DNA from: Chitinophaga cymbidii
GTDB lineage: Bacteria > Bacteroidota > Bacteroidia > Chitinophagales > Chitinophagaceae
Assembly: GCF_007992715.1 (NCBI RefSeq)
Contig: NZ_BKAU01000005.1
Coordinates: 806,001-870,000 of the forward strand
Direction: 5' to 3'
DNA: 64,000 nucleotides
A program made the position numbers and the translations under genes. Positions 44,749 to 54,358 of this stretch are shown piece after piece (position 1 is the stretch's first letter; each line of letters opens with the position of its first letter). The notes beneath the pieces are model-generated. The model saw only the letters and a list, made by a program, of their open reading frames with translations, did no database searches and was not told the origin of the DNA.

Positions 44749-47700
44749 GAGCGTTCGTTTGTTTGGTTAGCCTTTTTGTGCATGCGCCATTTTACGAGAT
44801 AGTAGTAAGCCAGGGGCGTAAACCAGGTGGTGAAAAATGTGCCTATCGTCAATCCGCCGATGATGACCATAGCCAGCGGTTTTTGAAGGTCATTGCCGAT
44901 GCCGCCGGTCAATAGCACCGGCACAAGTGCGATGCTGGTCGTTAGCGAGACCATCAGTAGCGGTTTCAGGCAGAGGTCCCCCGCTTCATGGATCATTTTT
45001 TTCAGCAGTTCTTCATCCGGTGCCAGGCCCTGGGCCAGATATTTTTTTTCAAGCCGGTTCAAGACCTCCACTTTCAGGATAGGATCATCTACGATCAAGC
45101 CGAGAACGACTATAAAACCAATGGCGGACATCGTATTGATCGTTCCGGAGGTCAGCCACAGCAGCAGCATTCCTCCGGTTATACCGAGCGGTATGGTGGC
45201 CATTACCACTATTGGCTGAACGATGCTTTCATACTGCAAAGCCAGGATGCAATAGAGCAGGAGCAGCACTAGAAGAAAGACGATCCATAGCTGCCTTAAC
45301 CGCCGTCCGTTCTCAAAGTATTGTCCATGGTAGTCTACACTGAGCCTGTTCTCTGCTGCCAGTTCATCAAGCTGCCGTTGCAGCGCAGGGAGGTCTTTGG
45401 TCTTTTGCCCAAAGAGCAGGGACTGGTAAGCTCCGCCTTTGTCCGCAGTAATGAATTTCGGTTGCGATCCGCTGTTCAGCGTGATGAAGGATTTGATGGG
45501 ATAGCGGTTACCATCTGCGCCCGGCACGCTCCTGGTCAGTTTTTCTTCCAGTGTATGAAGACTGGTGCCCAGGAGTACCATTTGCGTACTTTGGGCCTGC
45601 CTGACCGATGCAATCGGGCGGGCGCCGAATAGCTGATGCAACTCATCTTCGATAGCCGGTTTTTGAACGCCGTAGATAGCCATCTTCAGATAATCCAGTG
45701 ATACGGTGATATTGGATTCGCTAAGCAGCCCATCGCCCGGTGAGTGATCAGTATGCCGGAATGTATTCAAAACTTCGGCCATAGGCCTCGTTCCGGGTGG
45801 ATTCGGGCCTTTGGACGGCCTGAAGCGGGCTTCTATGTAAGGGGCTGACGTGCTGAACAGCTGTGTGAAAGCATTGGGTGCGTCGGTGATGCGCACGACG
45901 GCTTTCGGGTACCTTTCCGCCAGCCACTGTCTGATCTGTTGATCTGTTTCAAGCTTGCCGGATTCATCCTTGCAGGAGAAATACACTTCTGTTTGCCGGA
46001 TGGTCCCGGCATCCTGCTGCAACAGGAATTCCCTGACGCCTACCTCTGCCTCCGTTTCAATACAGCGGGGCGCTATGGCTTTCTGCAGTGCGATGGACCT
46101 CCGCAGGTTTTCTGTTATGTCAACGGGTGAATTCCAGTCTATGAAAACCAGGCTCTCCCTTTTTTCGATATCGGGCAACGGGGTAGCGGGTATGTTAAGT
46201 CCGATCCAGAACCCAATGGGCATCAATAGCAACGTAACTGCAAAGTATGGCCGCCGGTGCCGCAGAATATGATCGATCATGCGGTGATATCCTTTCGATA
46301 CCCATTTGTACAGGACGGTATCTTCTTTCAGCGTTGCCGGTGCTTTTTTATGCAGCAATTTGTACAACAACGGCGTAAGCAGGAAGGCCACCAGGAGAGA
46401 GGTCCCCAGCGAGGCGGTAAGCCCGATCGCCTGGTCGGATATCAGGGTCCCGGCCATTCCTCCCAGCAGCATCAGCGGAGCATATACCGCCACCGTGGTC
46501 AATACCTGGCTGATCACCGGCACCACAACATCGTTCGTGCCTGCAATACAGCTGTCCAGCATATGCATGCCGCTTTTTCGTTTGCGGGCGATGCTGTCCA
46601 GCACCACGATGGAATTATCTATCAGCATCCCTATCCCCAGGGCCAGGCCGGAAAGGGAAATGATATTGAATGATATTCCCAGCAGGTAGAAGAGCAGGAA
46701 GGTAATGATCAGGGAAAGCGGGATGCTGATGCCCATGAGAAAAGGAGAGGCCCAGTTTCCCAGAAAGGCAAATAGCAGCAGTATGGTCAATGCCCCGCCA
46801 TAGAGCAGATCCTGCCGGAGATTGCTGATGCCGGCGTCCAGCAGATAGGTCTGGTCCTGCGTTAGCCGGAACTCAGCCTGCGGGTATTCTTGCCTGAAGG
46901 ATTCCACCGCTTTCCTGACTTCCTGTATCAGTTCGTTCATCCGCCCGCTAGCCTGTTTTTGTACGGTAATAACAAGGCCTTCTTTCCCGTTGTATAAATG
47001 ATACCCGGTTTCTTCTTCCGTTTCCAGCTGCACCCTCGCAACTCTTTCGAGGGGAATGACGGTACCGTTTTCCAAACGGATGGGGATTTTGCCGATGGGC
47101 ATTCCATTCTCCAGCGCATTCCTGAACTTGATAAAATACCGGTATTGCCCGTCCCTGATGTTCAGGGTTTCCAGCTCCTGGCTGGCTTCTGCAATAGCCC
47201 GGGAAATAGCATGTTCGTTCAGCCCCAGGACAGATAATTTTGCATGGTCCGGTTCAACGGTAATGATGCCGTGCCGCTTCCCGTTAATGTCCACCAATGA
47301 TACGCTCTTTAGTTGCTCAAGCCTTCTTTTTAGTACATTTTCGGCCAGTGCGCTGATATCGAGGCAGTATGAGCTGTCTTTAGGGATAACCTGTATCCTT
47401 ATCACGGGGATATCTGAAGTATTTATCCGGACTACCTGCGGGCGGGGCATATCGGGGGGCAGCTCGTTGGTGAGCCGGTCGAGTTTTTCATTTACGGTGA
47501 TATAGGTGAGGTCCATCCGGGTGCCATGTTCAAAGGAAAGATGAATGATCCCGTAGTGGTCAGCGGCAGTGCTTTCCATGTTGGCAAGGTTGTCGAGATT
47601 GCCCAGATTCTCCCGCAATGTCCGCAGTATGCTTTCCTCTATTACCTGCGCCGGCGCGTTCGGACGGTTGACCCGGACCACGATTTCGGGCACATCGGCA

Positions 47701-47810
47701 TCGGGCAGGAGGGAGACAGGTATTTTTTTGATAACGGCCAGCCCTGCAACGCAAAGTACTGTGAAGATCAACAGAATGGCAATAGGACGTTGTATAAGAT
47801 ACCTGATCAT
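44745..47810 (-). CDS. RND efflux transporter permease (first of two)
   Basis: A 1021-residue AcrB-family inner-membrane permease with 12 predicted membrane segments in the 1+5+1+5 layout and two large periplasmic loops. The TM4 motif reads GIGMLIDNSIVVLDS, with one Asp followed by Asn as in many HAE1-type pumps; the second half has GLIVDDPILKVEVLN at TM10. It is translated just upstream of TolC and 46 bases after the adaptor stop. The substrate is unknown. The operon context (secreted peptide, GT-C enzymes, thioredoxin) raises the possibility that it exports a peptide or a glycolipid product rather than a drug. Confidence 0.92.
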   Translation of the reverse strand: MIRYLIQRPIAILLIFTVLCVAGLAVIKKIPVSLLPDADVPEIVVRVNRPNAPAQVIEESILRTLRENLGNLDNLANMESTAADHYGIIHLSFEHGTRMDLTYITVNEKLDRLTNELPPDMPRPQVVRINTSDIPVIRIQVIPKDSSYCLDISALAENVLKRRLEQLKSVSLVDINGKRHGIITVEPDHAKLSVLGLNEHAISRAIAEASQELETLNIRDGQYRYFIKFRNALENGMPIGKIPIRLENGTVIPLERVARVQLETEEETGYHLYNGKEGLVITVQKQASGRMNELIQEVRKAVESFRQEYPQAEFRLTQDQTYLLDAGISNLRQDLLYGGALTILLLFAFLGNWASPFLMGISIPLSLIITFLLFYLLGISFNIISLSGLALGIGMLIDNSIVVLDSIARKRKSGMHMLDSCIAGTNDVVVPVISQVLTTVAVYAPLMLLGGMAGTLISDQAIGLTASLGTSLLVAFLLTPLLYKLLHKKAPATLKEDTVLYKWVSKGYHRMIDHILRHRRPYFAVTLLLMPIGFWIGLNIPATPLPDIEKRESLVFIDWNSPVDITENLRRSIALQKAIAPRCIETEAEVGVREFLLQQDAGTIRQTEVYFSCKDESGKLETDQQIRQWLAERYPKAVVRITDAPNAFTQLFSTSAPYIEARFRPSKGPNPPGTRPMAEVLNTFRHTDHSPGDGLLSESNITVSLDYLKMAIYGVQKPAIEDELHQLFGARPIASVRQAQSTQMVLLGTSLHTLEEKLTRSVPGADGNRYPIKSFITLNSGSQPKFITADKGGAYQSLLFGQKTKDLPALQRQLDELAAENRLSVDYHGQYFENGRRLRQLWIVFLLVLLLLYCILALQYESIVQPIVVMATIPLGITGGMLLLWLTSGTINTMSAIGFIVVLGLIVDDPILKVEVLNRLEKKYLAQGLAPDEELLKKMIHEAGDLCLKPLLMVSLTTSIALVPVLLTGGIGNDLQKPLAMVIIGGLTIGTFFTTWFTPLAYYYLVKWRMHKKANQTNERS

Positions 47811-47856
47811 TATTCGTTGAGATATTTTTCGGGAGTGTACGGTATGTTGGTGTTGC

Positions 47857-48984
47857 TTATTCCTCGTTCACCGGTGTTTCATGCGCTAACTGCAGGTTGT
47901 TGGTCGTGATGGCCTTTTGCCCGTTGCTCAGGCCTTCCAGGATTTCCACTTCTTCACCGTTTTGCCTGCCGGCGACTACATAGTTCCACCGGGCCTTTCC
48001 ATTTTCCAGGGTAAATACCACATTTTTCCCGTTACGTATCACCAGGGCTTCTTTGGGCACGACCAGCGTTTCCGTAAGCAGTATTTTTATTTCCGCGGTG
48101 CAATTCATGCCGGGGAAAAGGTTGTAACGGCCGGCGCCTTTTGCCGGGGACATCTTTTTTCCCTTTGCGCGCTGCATGCTGCCAACCGTCAGCCGGATAC
48201 TCACCATCCCGTTTTCGTCGACGTAAGGGTTGATCTCTTGTACGGTGGCATTGAACCGCTTATCCGGAGCGGAAATGGGGCTTATTTCCGCTGCAGTGCC
48301 GGGTTGAAGCATGTGAATGTCTTCTTCCAGCACCTTCAGTTCCATGAGCAGGTCCCCCGGATCATAGACCCTGCAAAGCACATCACCGGGCTGCAGCTCC
48401 TGTCCCTTCTGCACATTGACGTCAGCAAGGATGCCGTGGAAGGGAGATTTGATGACGGCCTTGCTCAGCTCATAATTGGCTTCAATGATATCCTGCTCGG
48501 CGCCTGCAAGCCCGGTGCTGATCTTCAGCTTTTGCCTGATATCATTTGCCTCCCCGGGCGTTTTCTCTTTCAGGAGCACTTCATAGCCAAGCAGCTGGCT
48601 TTCGTATTCCTTCTCACTGTTGAACCGCTGGTGCATGGCCCGCTGTAAACGATGCTGAACAGGAACCGTTTCCATTTGCAGCAGCGTCTCATCTTTTGTG
48701 ACGGATTTGCCGTTCTGCAGGTTGCAAAGCAATACTTTTCCGCTGCTTTCGCAGCGGAGCACCTGTTCTCTGCGGGACCTTATTTTTCCGTTGGACAGAA
48801 TGAAGTACCCGAATGCTTTTCGCACCACCGGAGCAGTATTGACAGTTGTAATTTGCTTGTCTGTTGTTTCATCGCCGGTCCCTTTCGTTTCACCCGTATT
48901 GGCAGAAGAAAACTCGCAGGACGCTGTTGCGATGGAAAGGAGCAGGAAGGGAACAACGGCTGCATATCGTCTGTTAGTTCGCAT
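47857..48984 (-). CDS. RND periplasmic adaptor (membrane fusion) lipoprotein
   Basis: A 375-residue MFP/HlyD-like adaptor linking the RND permease to TolC. ATG 48984 (MRTNRRYAAVVPFLLLSIATASC) gives a lipoprotein signal with Cys 23 and overlaps the upstream gene by 11 bases; an alternative start at 49008 would overlap it by 35. A short alpha-hairpin, split lipoyl halves (EQVLRCESSGKVLLCNLQNG and GILADVNVQKGQELQPGD) and a beta-barrel domain are recognisable. Confidence 0.9.
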   Translation of the reverse strand: MRTNRRYAAVVPFLLLSIATASCEFSSANTGETKGTGDETTDKQITTVNTAPVVRKAFGYFILSNGKIRSRREQVLRCESSGKVLLCNLQNGKSVTKDETLLQMETVPVQHRLQRAMHQRFNSEKEYESQLLGYEVLLKEKTPGEANDIRQKLKISTGLAGAEQDIIEANYELSKAVIKSPFHGILADVNVQKGQELQPGDVLCRVYDPGDLLMELKVLEEDIHMLQPGTAAEISPISAPDKRFNATVQEINPYVDENGMVSIRLTVGSMQRAKGKKMSPAKGAGRYNLFPGMNCTAEIKILLTETLVVPKEALVIRNGKNVVFTLENGKARWNYVVAGRQNGEEVEILEGLSNGQKAITTNNLQLAHETPVNEE

Positions 48985-50464
48985 ATAGGACAAGTATTTT
49001 TTCTTCACTAAACGTACTGATATATGGAAACAGGCGGGGCATCCATGCGGGGATGGTCATTTTTCTTTCAGACAGCCCGAACGTCCGGATAAGCCGTTGC
49101 ATGTCCGCATCCGCCACCAGGGATTTTCTGGCCACCAGCAGAGGGGTACGGCCCGGCAGAGATGCGATCGCAGAAGGGGACGATAGCTCATTTATATTGA
49201 TCAGCGTTACATTGCCATCCTTATAGAAGTTCTCGCGCAAGCCGTTCCAGGGATGGTAGGGATTGGAGCCGCTTTCAAAGATTAGGTTGACCTGCTCATT
49301 CCTGTAGTGGTCATGTATGAATCTGGTGATCTCTTTAGTGCCGTTCCCGGCGGGTATAAATGAGCAGATGAGCAATGCAAGGGTGTTGATCGTGATGAAA
49401 ACAGCGATGAGAGGGTACGAGAGTATTTTAAGACGGCGGGCGGGCAACGTTTTTTTTCTTACTTCCTGCAAGGCTAATACAAGCACAACAGGGATAAAAT
49501 TGACTATCGGGAACAGAAAGCGCATTTCCTTGTGCGGAATAACGGAATGAATGGCAATGAACGGAATAAGCAGCCAGATGAACATGCTGTTCCATTTCAG
49601 GAACAAGAGCAGCGGTATAGCCAGTATGATGCTTCCTCCGATCAGGTAAAAACCGCTTTTCATCGTTTCAGTAAAGTAAAAATACCAGGGTGATACACCG
49701 AAGCCGGAAGCGGCATCCTGTATAATGTTTGTATAAAAGTAATTCCAGGCGGTAAGCGTATACTCCCCATAAAACCAGCAATCAATGAGAATACCTATTT
49801 GAATTACTGCGGCTATCGAAATGAGCAGCGTGAAGATGGCAGTTGCTTTTTCCTTTTTGACCAGCAGCAGCCAGCCCAGTAATCCCGCTATGGCGAACGC
49901 TATCTGATAGCGGAATAAAAAACTGATTCCCAGCAGTATTCCGGTGCATACGAACAAGGCATTCTTTTTCAGACGAGCGGATTGAAGCGTTGATACGGCC
50001 AGCAGCAGGAATATTCCAGACCATGTTTCCGAGGAGAACCGTACGTTTATGAACGGCAGGAACCACAGGAACCATGATAGCAGTTTATATGCCTCCTGAA
50101 AAGGCGGATTGATCAGGGGAAGTGTGCTTTTTATGAAGCGGTATATGGCTGCAAAGCAAAGGCAGGCCGTTAATATCCTGAGCCAACGCATTTGATCGTA
50201 GGGATCGGATATGCCGATGCCATTCAGGATGTTGAAGAACAGGTAGCATACGGCAGGCTGGATGGCGGACCGCATTTGCGCTTCGTATTCCCATGCCAGG
50301 TCCACCGGGTAGTTCAACCCGGATTTAAGGCCCGCGAACTCGATTATCTGGTAATGCTCGTCAGGATGATAATAGCCTTCGCTATTCCAGGCGGTGACCA
50401 GGTAGATGACTATGGCTCCTGTTATAATGAACAGGTCCCGGCTGAGCTTTAATGACTGATGCAT
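48974..50464 (-). CDS. ALG9/PIG-B-like (GT22) GT-C membrane glycosyltransferase
   Basis: A 496-residue protein with about ten membrane segments. Three features match the GT22 mannosyltransferase family: HPDE at residues 33-36 in the first periplasmic loop (catalytic Asp/Glu region), FGVSPWYFYFTE at about 255-266 and HKEMRFLFP at 311-319. Family enzymes transfer mannose from a polyprenyl-phosphate donor on the outer side of the inner membrane. Here the acceptor is unknown. The gene sits between the TraB-like gene and the RND adaptor, 29 bases after the former and overlapping the latter, which suggests cotranscription with an export system. Confidence 0.75.
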   Translation of the reverse strand: MHQSLKLSRDLFIITGAIVIYLVTAWNSEGYYHPDEHYQIIEFAGLKSGLNYPVDLAWEYEAQMRSAIQPAVCYLFFNILNGIGISDPYDQMRWLRILTACLCFAAIYRFIKSTLPLINPPFQEAYKLLSWFLWFLPFINVRFSSETWSGIFLLLAVSTLQSARLKKNALFVCTGILLGISFLFRYQIAFAIAGLLGWLLLVKKEKATAIFTLLISIAAVIQIGILIDCWFYGEYTLTAWNYFYTNIIQDAASGFGVSPWYFYFTETMKSGFYLIGGSIILAIPLLLFLKWNSMFIWLLIPFIAIHSVIPHKEMRFLFPIVNFIPVVLVLALQEVRKKTLPARRLKILSYPLIAVFITINTLALLICSFIPAGNGTKEITRFIHDHYRNEQVNLIFESGSNPYHPWNGLRENFYKDGNVTLININELSSPSAIASLPGRTPLLVARKSLVADADMQRLIRTFGLSERKMTIPAWMPRLFPYISTFSEEKILVLYAN

Positions 50465-50493
50465 GGTATACAGGGCTGCTATTTTAGCATATT

Positions 50494-52338
50494 TTACTGT
50501 TGATGTTCCCGGCTTTTTCTGACGATCTCCTGCAGGTAACCAGCGTCTGCCTGCACGAATATCCGGTCATACTCCTGCCGGTATTCCCCTAACACTTTGA
50601 GGAGAAGGGCTGTCCTGATAGCATGCATGTCCGCCAGGATATCCTGCCGGATGCTGCTTTGCAGCACCTTTTTCAGATAGGCGAAGGAAACAGGGGCCGC
50701 GTCGCTTTCTATTTTACCGGTAATTTCCACCAACGCCGAAGGATCAGGGTCAGCCAGGGTTATTTCCATGGAAGTGGTATTACAGGGGCCGGAGCCCGGG
50801 GGGCAAAGTTGCATTGTATAGCGGTATTTCCCGGGTTTCCCTTTTAACCGGTAACTTCCGTCCGGTTCCATGAACATTGTTGCGCCACCCGGATTTTCAG
50901 GATCTGCCACTGGCGAAGCAAAAGTGGGGTACAGCGCAATGCCTTTTCCGTATTTTTTCAGCGAGCGAAGGAAGGTATCGGTGTTGAGCTGATCTGCCCG
51001 GAAAGGATAACCATAGGTGACAAACGGTGTATAGATATGCTCAAAAAAATCTTCGAATGTCTGATGGGCTGAAAAGCTTTCGCTTTCCCGCAAGATTGCC
51101 CACCCCAGCAGGGAAAGGTAAATGTCGTCAGGAGAATATTTTTCGGAGAGCTTATAGTAAACGTCGTCCCATCCCGCTTCCCAGCTGTTCACCCGGATAT
51201 GGCCCATGGTCCCGAGGTATCTTATAAGACCGGCGTCACCTGATTTGCGGGCTGTAATAGCAGGAGTGGCATAGACAGGGGCCAGGCCCTGCGTCAGGAT
51301 CAAGTCCGGCTTGAAGCCCGTTATTTGCTTTCGGATATATCTGGATATGCCATTTTTATCGCTTCGAATGCCATAGGCGGCAGCCACTATTTTTACGTAC
51401 TTCTCCTTTGCTCCGGCAGGCATTGCCAGCAGGCAACTGCTGCTGTCCGCCTGCACAAGTCTTGCAGCGAAAGGCTTGTCTCCCTTTGTGTATTCCGCCG
51501 CCTTTTCCAGCACGAGCGGAAGGATGTTTTTAAGGGAAGACAGGTGGGTGCTGCCTGCCTGGATAAAGACCCTATCATGTTCCCGCAGCGCTTCCCGGAG
51601 GCTTTTAATGAAGGAAATATCCCTTTGTACCTGCAGAGAATGGACAATTTGCTGATACAGGGGTACAAGCCTTTGCCTGTTGTATTGTTCCAGAAAGCCT
51701 TCCGGTGTGCCGTTAAAGGAGCTTCCGAAGTATGTCTTGTATTTTCTGTAAAAGTACGCTGCCTGCCTGGCTTCCGGCCTGAAATTCCATCCCGCTGTTT
51801 CAAGGCTTGCTATCTGCTGGATGTAAAAATCCTCGTACCGGAGATAATCGGCTGGCGTATAGGCAAAGTTCAGGAATGACAGCACCATGGTAAATACCGC
51901 TTCTTCAGGGTATTCGTTGATGAGGCAATGGTAAGGCCTGTTCCAGGAGGGGTCCCAGCTTTTTACAGGAATATTGTTCTCCAGGCCTATAAACCGGCAA
52001 AATCCCGCATCGCCTGATTTGAGCGCAGCATCTTCTTTTGTTGACTCAACAGGCAAATTGCGCTCTACAAGTATGATGTCCGGTTTAAAACCGGATATCT
52101 CGTTGTCAAGCTGCGTAAACATAGGGTGGTTGATGTCATGGAGATCATGGCGTGTCCCAAAGAAAACAACTTCTTTTCCATTGTGCCTGAAATGCTGTAC
52201 CCCGGTGGCATAAACGCTGTCTTTATGATCCGTCCAGAATGACTTGAGCGGCTGTAATATCGATGGGTCAACCTGGCATTGCGAGAAGCATTGGTACGCG
52301 CTCCCGGCTATCAGCCCTGCTATCAGGATCAGTCTCAT
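50494..52338 (-). CDS. exported protein with two TraB/ChaN/EreA-like halves, second half degenerate
   Basis: 614 residues with a signal peptide. I do not know a characterised homologue. The first half shows the pattern of the TraB/PrgY/GumN/EreA/ChaN superfamily: FFGTRHD (59-65), GFKPDIILVER (83-93) and DRVFIQAGSTHL (255-266), i.e. GxxH, a buried Glu and a C-terminal GxxHL. The second half repeats it: GFKPDLILTQG (341-351), KSGDAG (365-370, as 107-112), VNSWEAGW (383-390, as VKSWDPSW 125-132) and DRIFVQADAGYL (591-602), but the key His and Glu are replaced. A beta-rich insert (about 485-541) follows in the second half. So only the first copy could be catalytic, perhaps as a hydrolase. It overlaps the thioredoxin-like gene by 4 bases. 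Confidence 0.6.
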   Translation of the reverse strand: MRLILIAGLIAGSAYQCFSQCQVDPSILQPLKSFWTDHKDSVYATGVQHFRHNGKEVVFFGTRHDLHDINHPMFTQLDNEISGFKPDIILVERNLPVESTKEDAALKSGDAGFCRFIGLENNIPVKSWDPSWNRPYHCLINEYPEEAVFTMVLSFLNFAYTPADYLRYEDFYIQQIASLETAGWNFRPEARQAAYFYRKYKTYFGSSFNGTPEGFLEQYNRQRLVPLYQQIVHSLQVQRDISFIKSLREALREHDRVFIQAGSTHLSSLKNILPLVLEKAAEYTKGDKPFAARLVQADSSSCLLAMPAGAKEKYVKIVAAAYGIRSDKNGISRYIRKQITGFKPDLILTQGLAPVYATPAITARKSGDAGLIRYLGTMGHIRVNSWEAGWDDVYYKLSEKYSPDDIYLSLLGWAILRESESFSAHQTFEDFFEHIYTPFVTYGYPFRADQLNTDTFLRSLKKYGKGIALYPTFASPVADPENPGGATMFMEPDGSYRLKGKPGKYRYTMQLCPPGSGPCNTTSMEITLADPDPSALVEITGKIESDAAPVSFAYLKKVLQSSIRQDILADMHAIRTALLLKVLGEYRQEYDRIFVQADAGYLQEIVRKSREHQQ

Positions 52339-52997
52339 GATGTTTTGTTTTCTGGCCTTTTGTCAAAGAATCGCCTGGAAATGTATTCCAGATAGACCCT
52401 CGTTCTTTCGGTATTTTCCTTCATAGGAAGGAAAATCTGATGCACTGTACCATTGCCTGGAAACAAGATAAAAAGAAACGGGATGTTTTTTTTCTCGATT
52501 TCCAGACCCATCTGATCGTGCGGTACCTGAAACACGTTGTACCGGATATTGTTCAATCGTTTCCAGACGAACAGATCCCGCCTGTTGTGATAGCTGGCCA
52601 TGATGATAACATTCTGTTCACCGATCCTGTCCGAAAACTCAGCCAGTGATGTAAATAATGAATCAACACAGGCGTTGCAATTGACATCCGAGTATCTCAC
52701 CACCAGTTTTGGCGAAGTAACCGCCCGCGTCAGAAAACCCGGCAGATCGGACTTCCCTGTACTGTCACTATGAAAAGTAAGTTGTGCGTTCAACATTTTG
52801 CCGTTGTCGCTCACCGGCCAAACGGCATAATTCCGTTCCAGTGTGCTGAGATAACGGAGGGAATCGATCTCTGCCCTGATCAGCCCTGATGCACGGCTTT
52901 CACTATTATGCCCATTTATGAAGCTGTAGATGTTCAATGCCAATGATACCAGCAATGTGATGGTGAATATCGATATAAATAGCCTTTTTAACATCAT
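52335..52997 (-). CDS. membrane-anchored thioredoxin-like protein with CNAC motif
   Basis: 220 residues: an N-terminal membrane anchor (LFISIFTITLLVSLALNIYSF) and a thioredoxin-like periplasmic domain with VVRYSDVNCNACVDSLF; the two Cys are residues 107 and 110. The remainder has the alternating strand-helix pattern of a TlpA/peroxiredoxin relative, though no clear cis-Pro motif. It is placed 4 bases after the beta-propeller gene and overlaps the next gene, so translation is coupled. A likely role is oxidation or shuffling of disulfides in the six-cysteine secreted peptide encoded in the same run; that link is inferred from position only. Confidence 0.65.
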   Translation of the reverse strand: MMLKRLFISIFTITLLVSLALNIYSFINGHNSESRASGLIRAEIDSLRYLSTLERNYAVWPVSDNGKMLNAQLTFHSDSTGKSDLPGFLTRAVTSPKLVVRYSDVNCNACVDSLFTSLAEFSDRIGEQNVIIMASYHNRRDLFVWKRLNNIRYNVFQVPHDQMGLEIEKKNIPFLFILFPGNGTVHQIFLPMKENTERTRVYLEYISRRFFDKRPENKTS

Positions 52998-53001
52998 CTG
53001 T

Positions 53002-54222
53002 TCAGATTTTGTTTTTTTTCAGGTTAAGGAATATCAGCACCGGGTTGTGGTCTGCTTTCAGCGTTTCCGCTATTTTAACAAGCGGATTGGAGGAAAGGTC
53101 CGCTCCTGTTCTCTTTTTCTCAGACAGCCACTCCAGCAATTCGTAACTCTCCATTTTAACAACCAGCTGATTTTCCTGGAATCCCTTATACCAGTTAAGG
53201 ATCGGTATGTCCATGCCGCCAAGGCCTATCATATGGGTGTTGGCCATTGCCTTGTTATGGATTTTGTCCCATATAAATGACCGTTCGGATTGCCGGTAAT
53301 TATATTTGAAGAACAGGTAATTGGACAGCTCCATCAGCCTGCCGGTAAAGATCGCATGGACATTGTTGTTGGCCTCCTTCAGTTTATCCAGGATCTTGTG
53401 GTTATTGACAAAAGCAGGAGGCAGTTTCCTTCTTTTGAAATCTATAATGTACCTGGGCGATACTGTCAGGTTGCTATGATTGAAGCTGTATATGGTATCG
53501 TTGAAAAGTTCAAAGAAGGTGGTGTTGTTGTCACTTTGCACAAAATGTTGTTCATCGATGTATGCCTTGCATTTTGCAAGTCTTTTGTCGAAAGGGAAGA
53601 ACAGGCTTTCCCGCTGGTTTTTTTCTACATCCCATGCAATCAGCTTATAGCCCGCCCCGTTAATAACAGGCTCTCCCGCATTGTAGAAGAGATACTTTTC
53701 CGGCCCGTATTTGGCAAAAGCGGTCTTGTAAAAAGGTTTTAACCGGAATTCAGTTTTATAGGCGCCATCTGTGGAGTATCGGAGGATCTTGGACAAACCT
53801 GCGTCAAAAACCTCGATCCCGTTCTCATCTGCCGTACAGCGAAGGATGGAGGAGAATTCTCCCGGTCCCTGGCCTGCGGGGGATATCCTGTTAACATATT
53901 TCCCGTCTTTCGTAAAGATCAGGATGCTTTTGGAATTATACTTGTCGAATATAATGATCCGGTCATCGATCGCATATAGTGCATTGATGCTCCCGAACAG
54001 GCTTTGGTCAGTCGTTTCAAGGGGAATTACCTCGCAGGATTCGATCAGGGAATCTATCTCGGCAAACTTTGATGGATCATCATTGCTTACCGGGATGTGG
54101 ACCGCATTGTCTGCCGTTCCTTTCTTTCCTTCCTGCGGAGCTGTGTTACAGGCGCCTGACAATAGTACGGCGGAGATTATTGTTGAGGTGAAAAAAGCAG
54201 ATGTGCTGCAGGATTGTTTCAT
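53002..54222 (-). CDS. 6-bladed beta-propeller family lipoprotein
   Basis: A 406-residue lipoprotein: signal peptide with lipobox LLSGAC (Cys 25). The body has repeated blade-like segments of the Bacteroidota 6-bladed beta-propeller family (DUF5128/BF2992-like), e.g. IDDRIIIFDKYNSKSILIFT, KDGKYVNRISPAGQGPGEFS and GIEVFDAGLSKILRYSTDGA. These proteins often accompany NVEALA-type exported peptides in Bacteroidota; their function is not established. It lies 136 bases after the peptide gene, with an 11-bp inverted repeat in the gap. Confidence 0.8.
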   Translation of the reverse strand: MKQSCSTSAFFTSTIISAVLLSGACNTAPQEGKKGTADNAVHIPVSNDDPSKFAEIDSLIESCEVIPLETTDQSLFGSINALYAIDDRIIIFDKYNSKSILIFTKDGKYVNRISPAGQGPGEFSSILRCTADENGIEVFDAGLSKILRYSTDGAYKTEFRLKPFYKTAFAKYGPEKYLFYNAGEPVINGAGYKLIAWDVEKNQRESLFFPFDKRLAKCKAYIDEQHFVQSDNNTTFFELFNDTIYSFNHSNLTVSPRYIIDFKRRKLPPAFVNNHKILDKLKEANNNVHAIFTGRLMELSNYLFFKYNYRQSERSFIWDKIHNKAMANTHMIGLGGMDIPILNWYKGFQENQLVVKMESYELLEWLSEKKRTGADLSSNPLVKIAETLKADHNPVLIFLNLKKNKI

Positions 54223-54254
54223 AGTTTTCAGTTTTTCCAGATGCTTTGAGATGA

Positions 54255-54320
54255 AATAGGGTATTCTCAGAAGGTCTCTTTCGTGTTATTCGTAAAAAAG
54301 GTTCAGTCAAATACCCTATT
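54255..54320. repeat. 11-bp inverted repeat between peptide and beta-propeller genes
   Basis: AATAGGGTATT (54255-54265) and AATACCCTATT (54310-54320) are exact inverted copies 44 bases apart. They could pair in the leader of the beta-propeller gene or be two half-sites for a regulator. Confidence 0.5.
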
Positions 54321-54358
54321 CCTGCTGCTATCCCGGTTTAAGTACGATGTCGGGCCGA

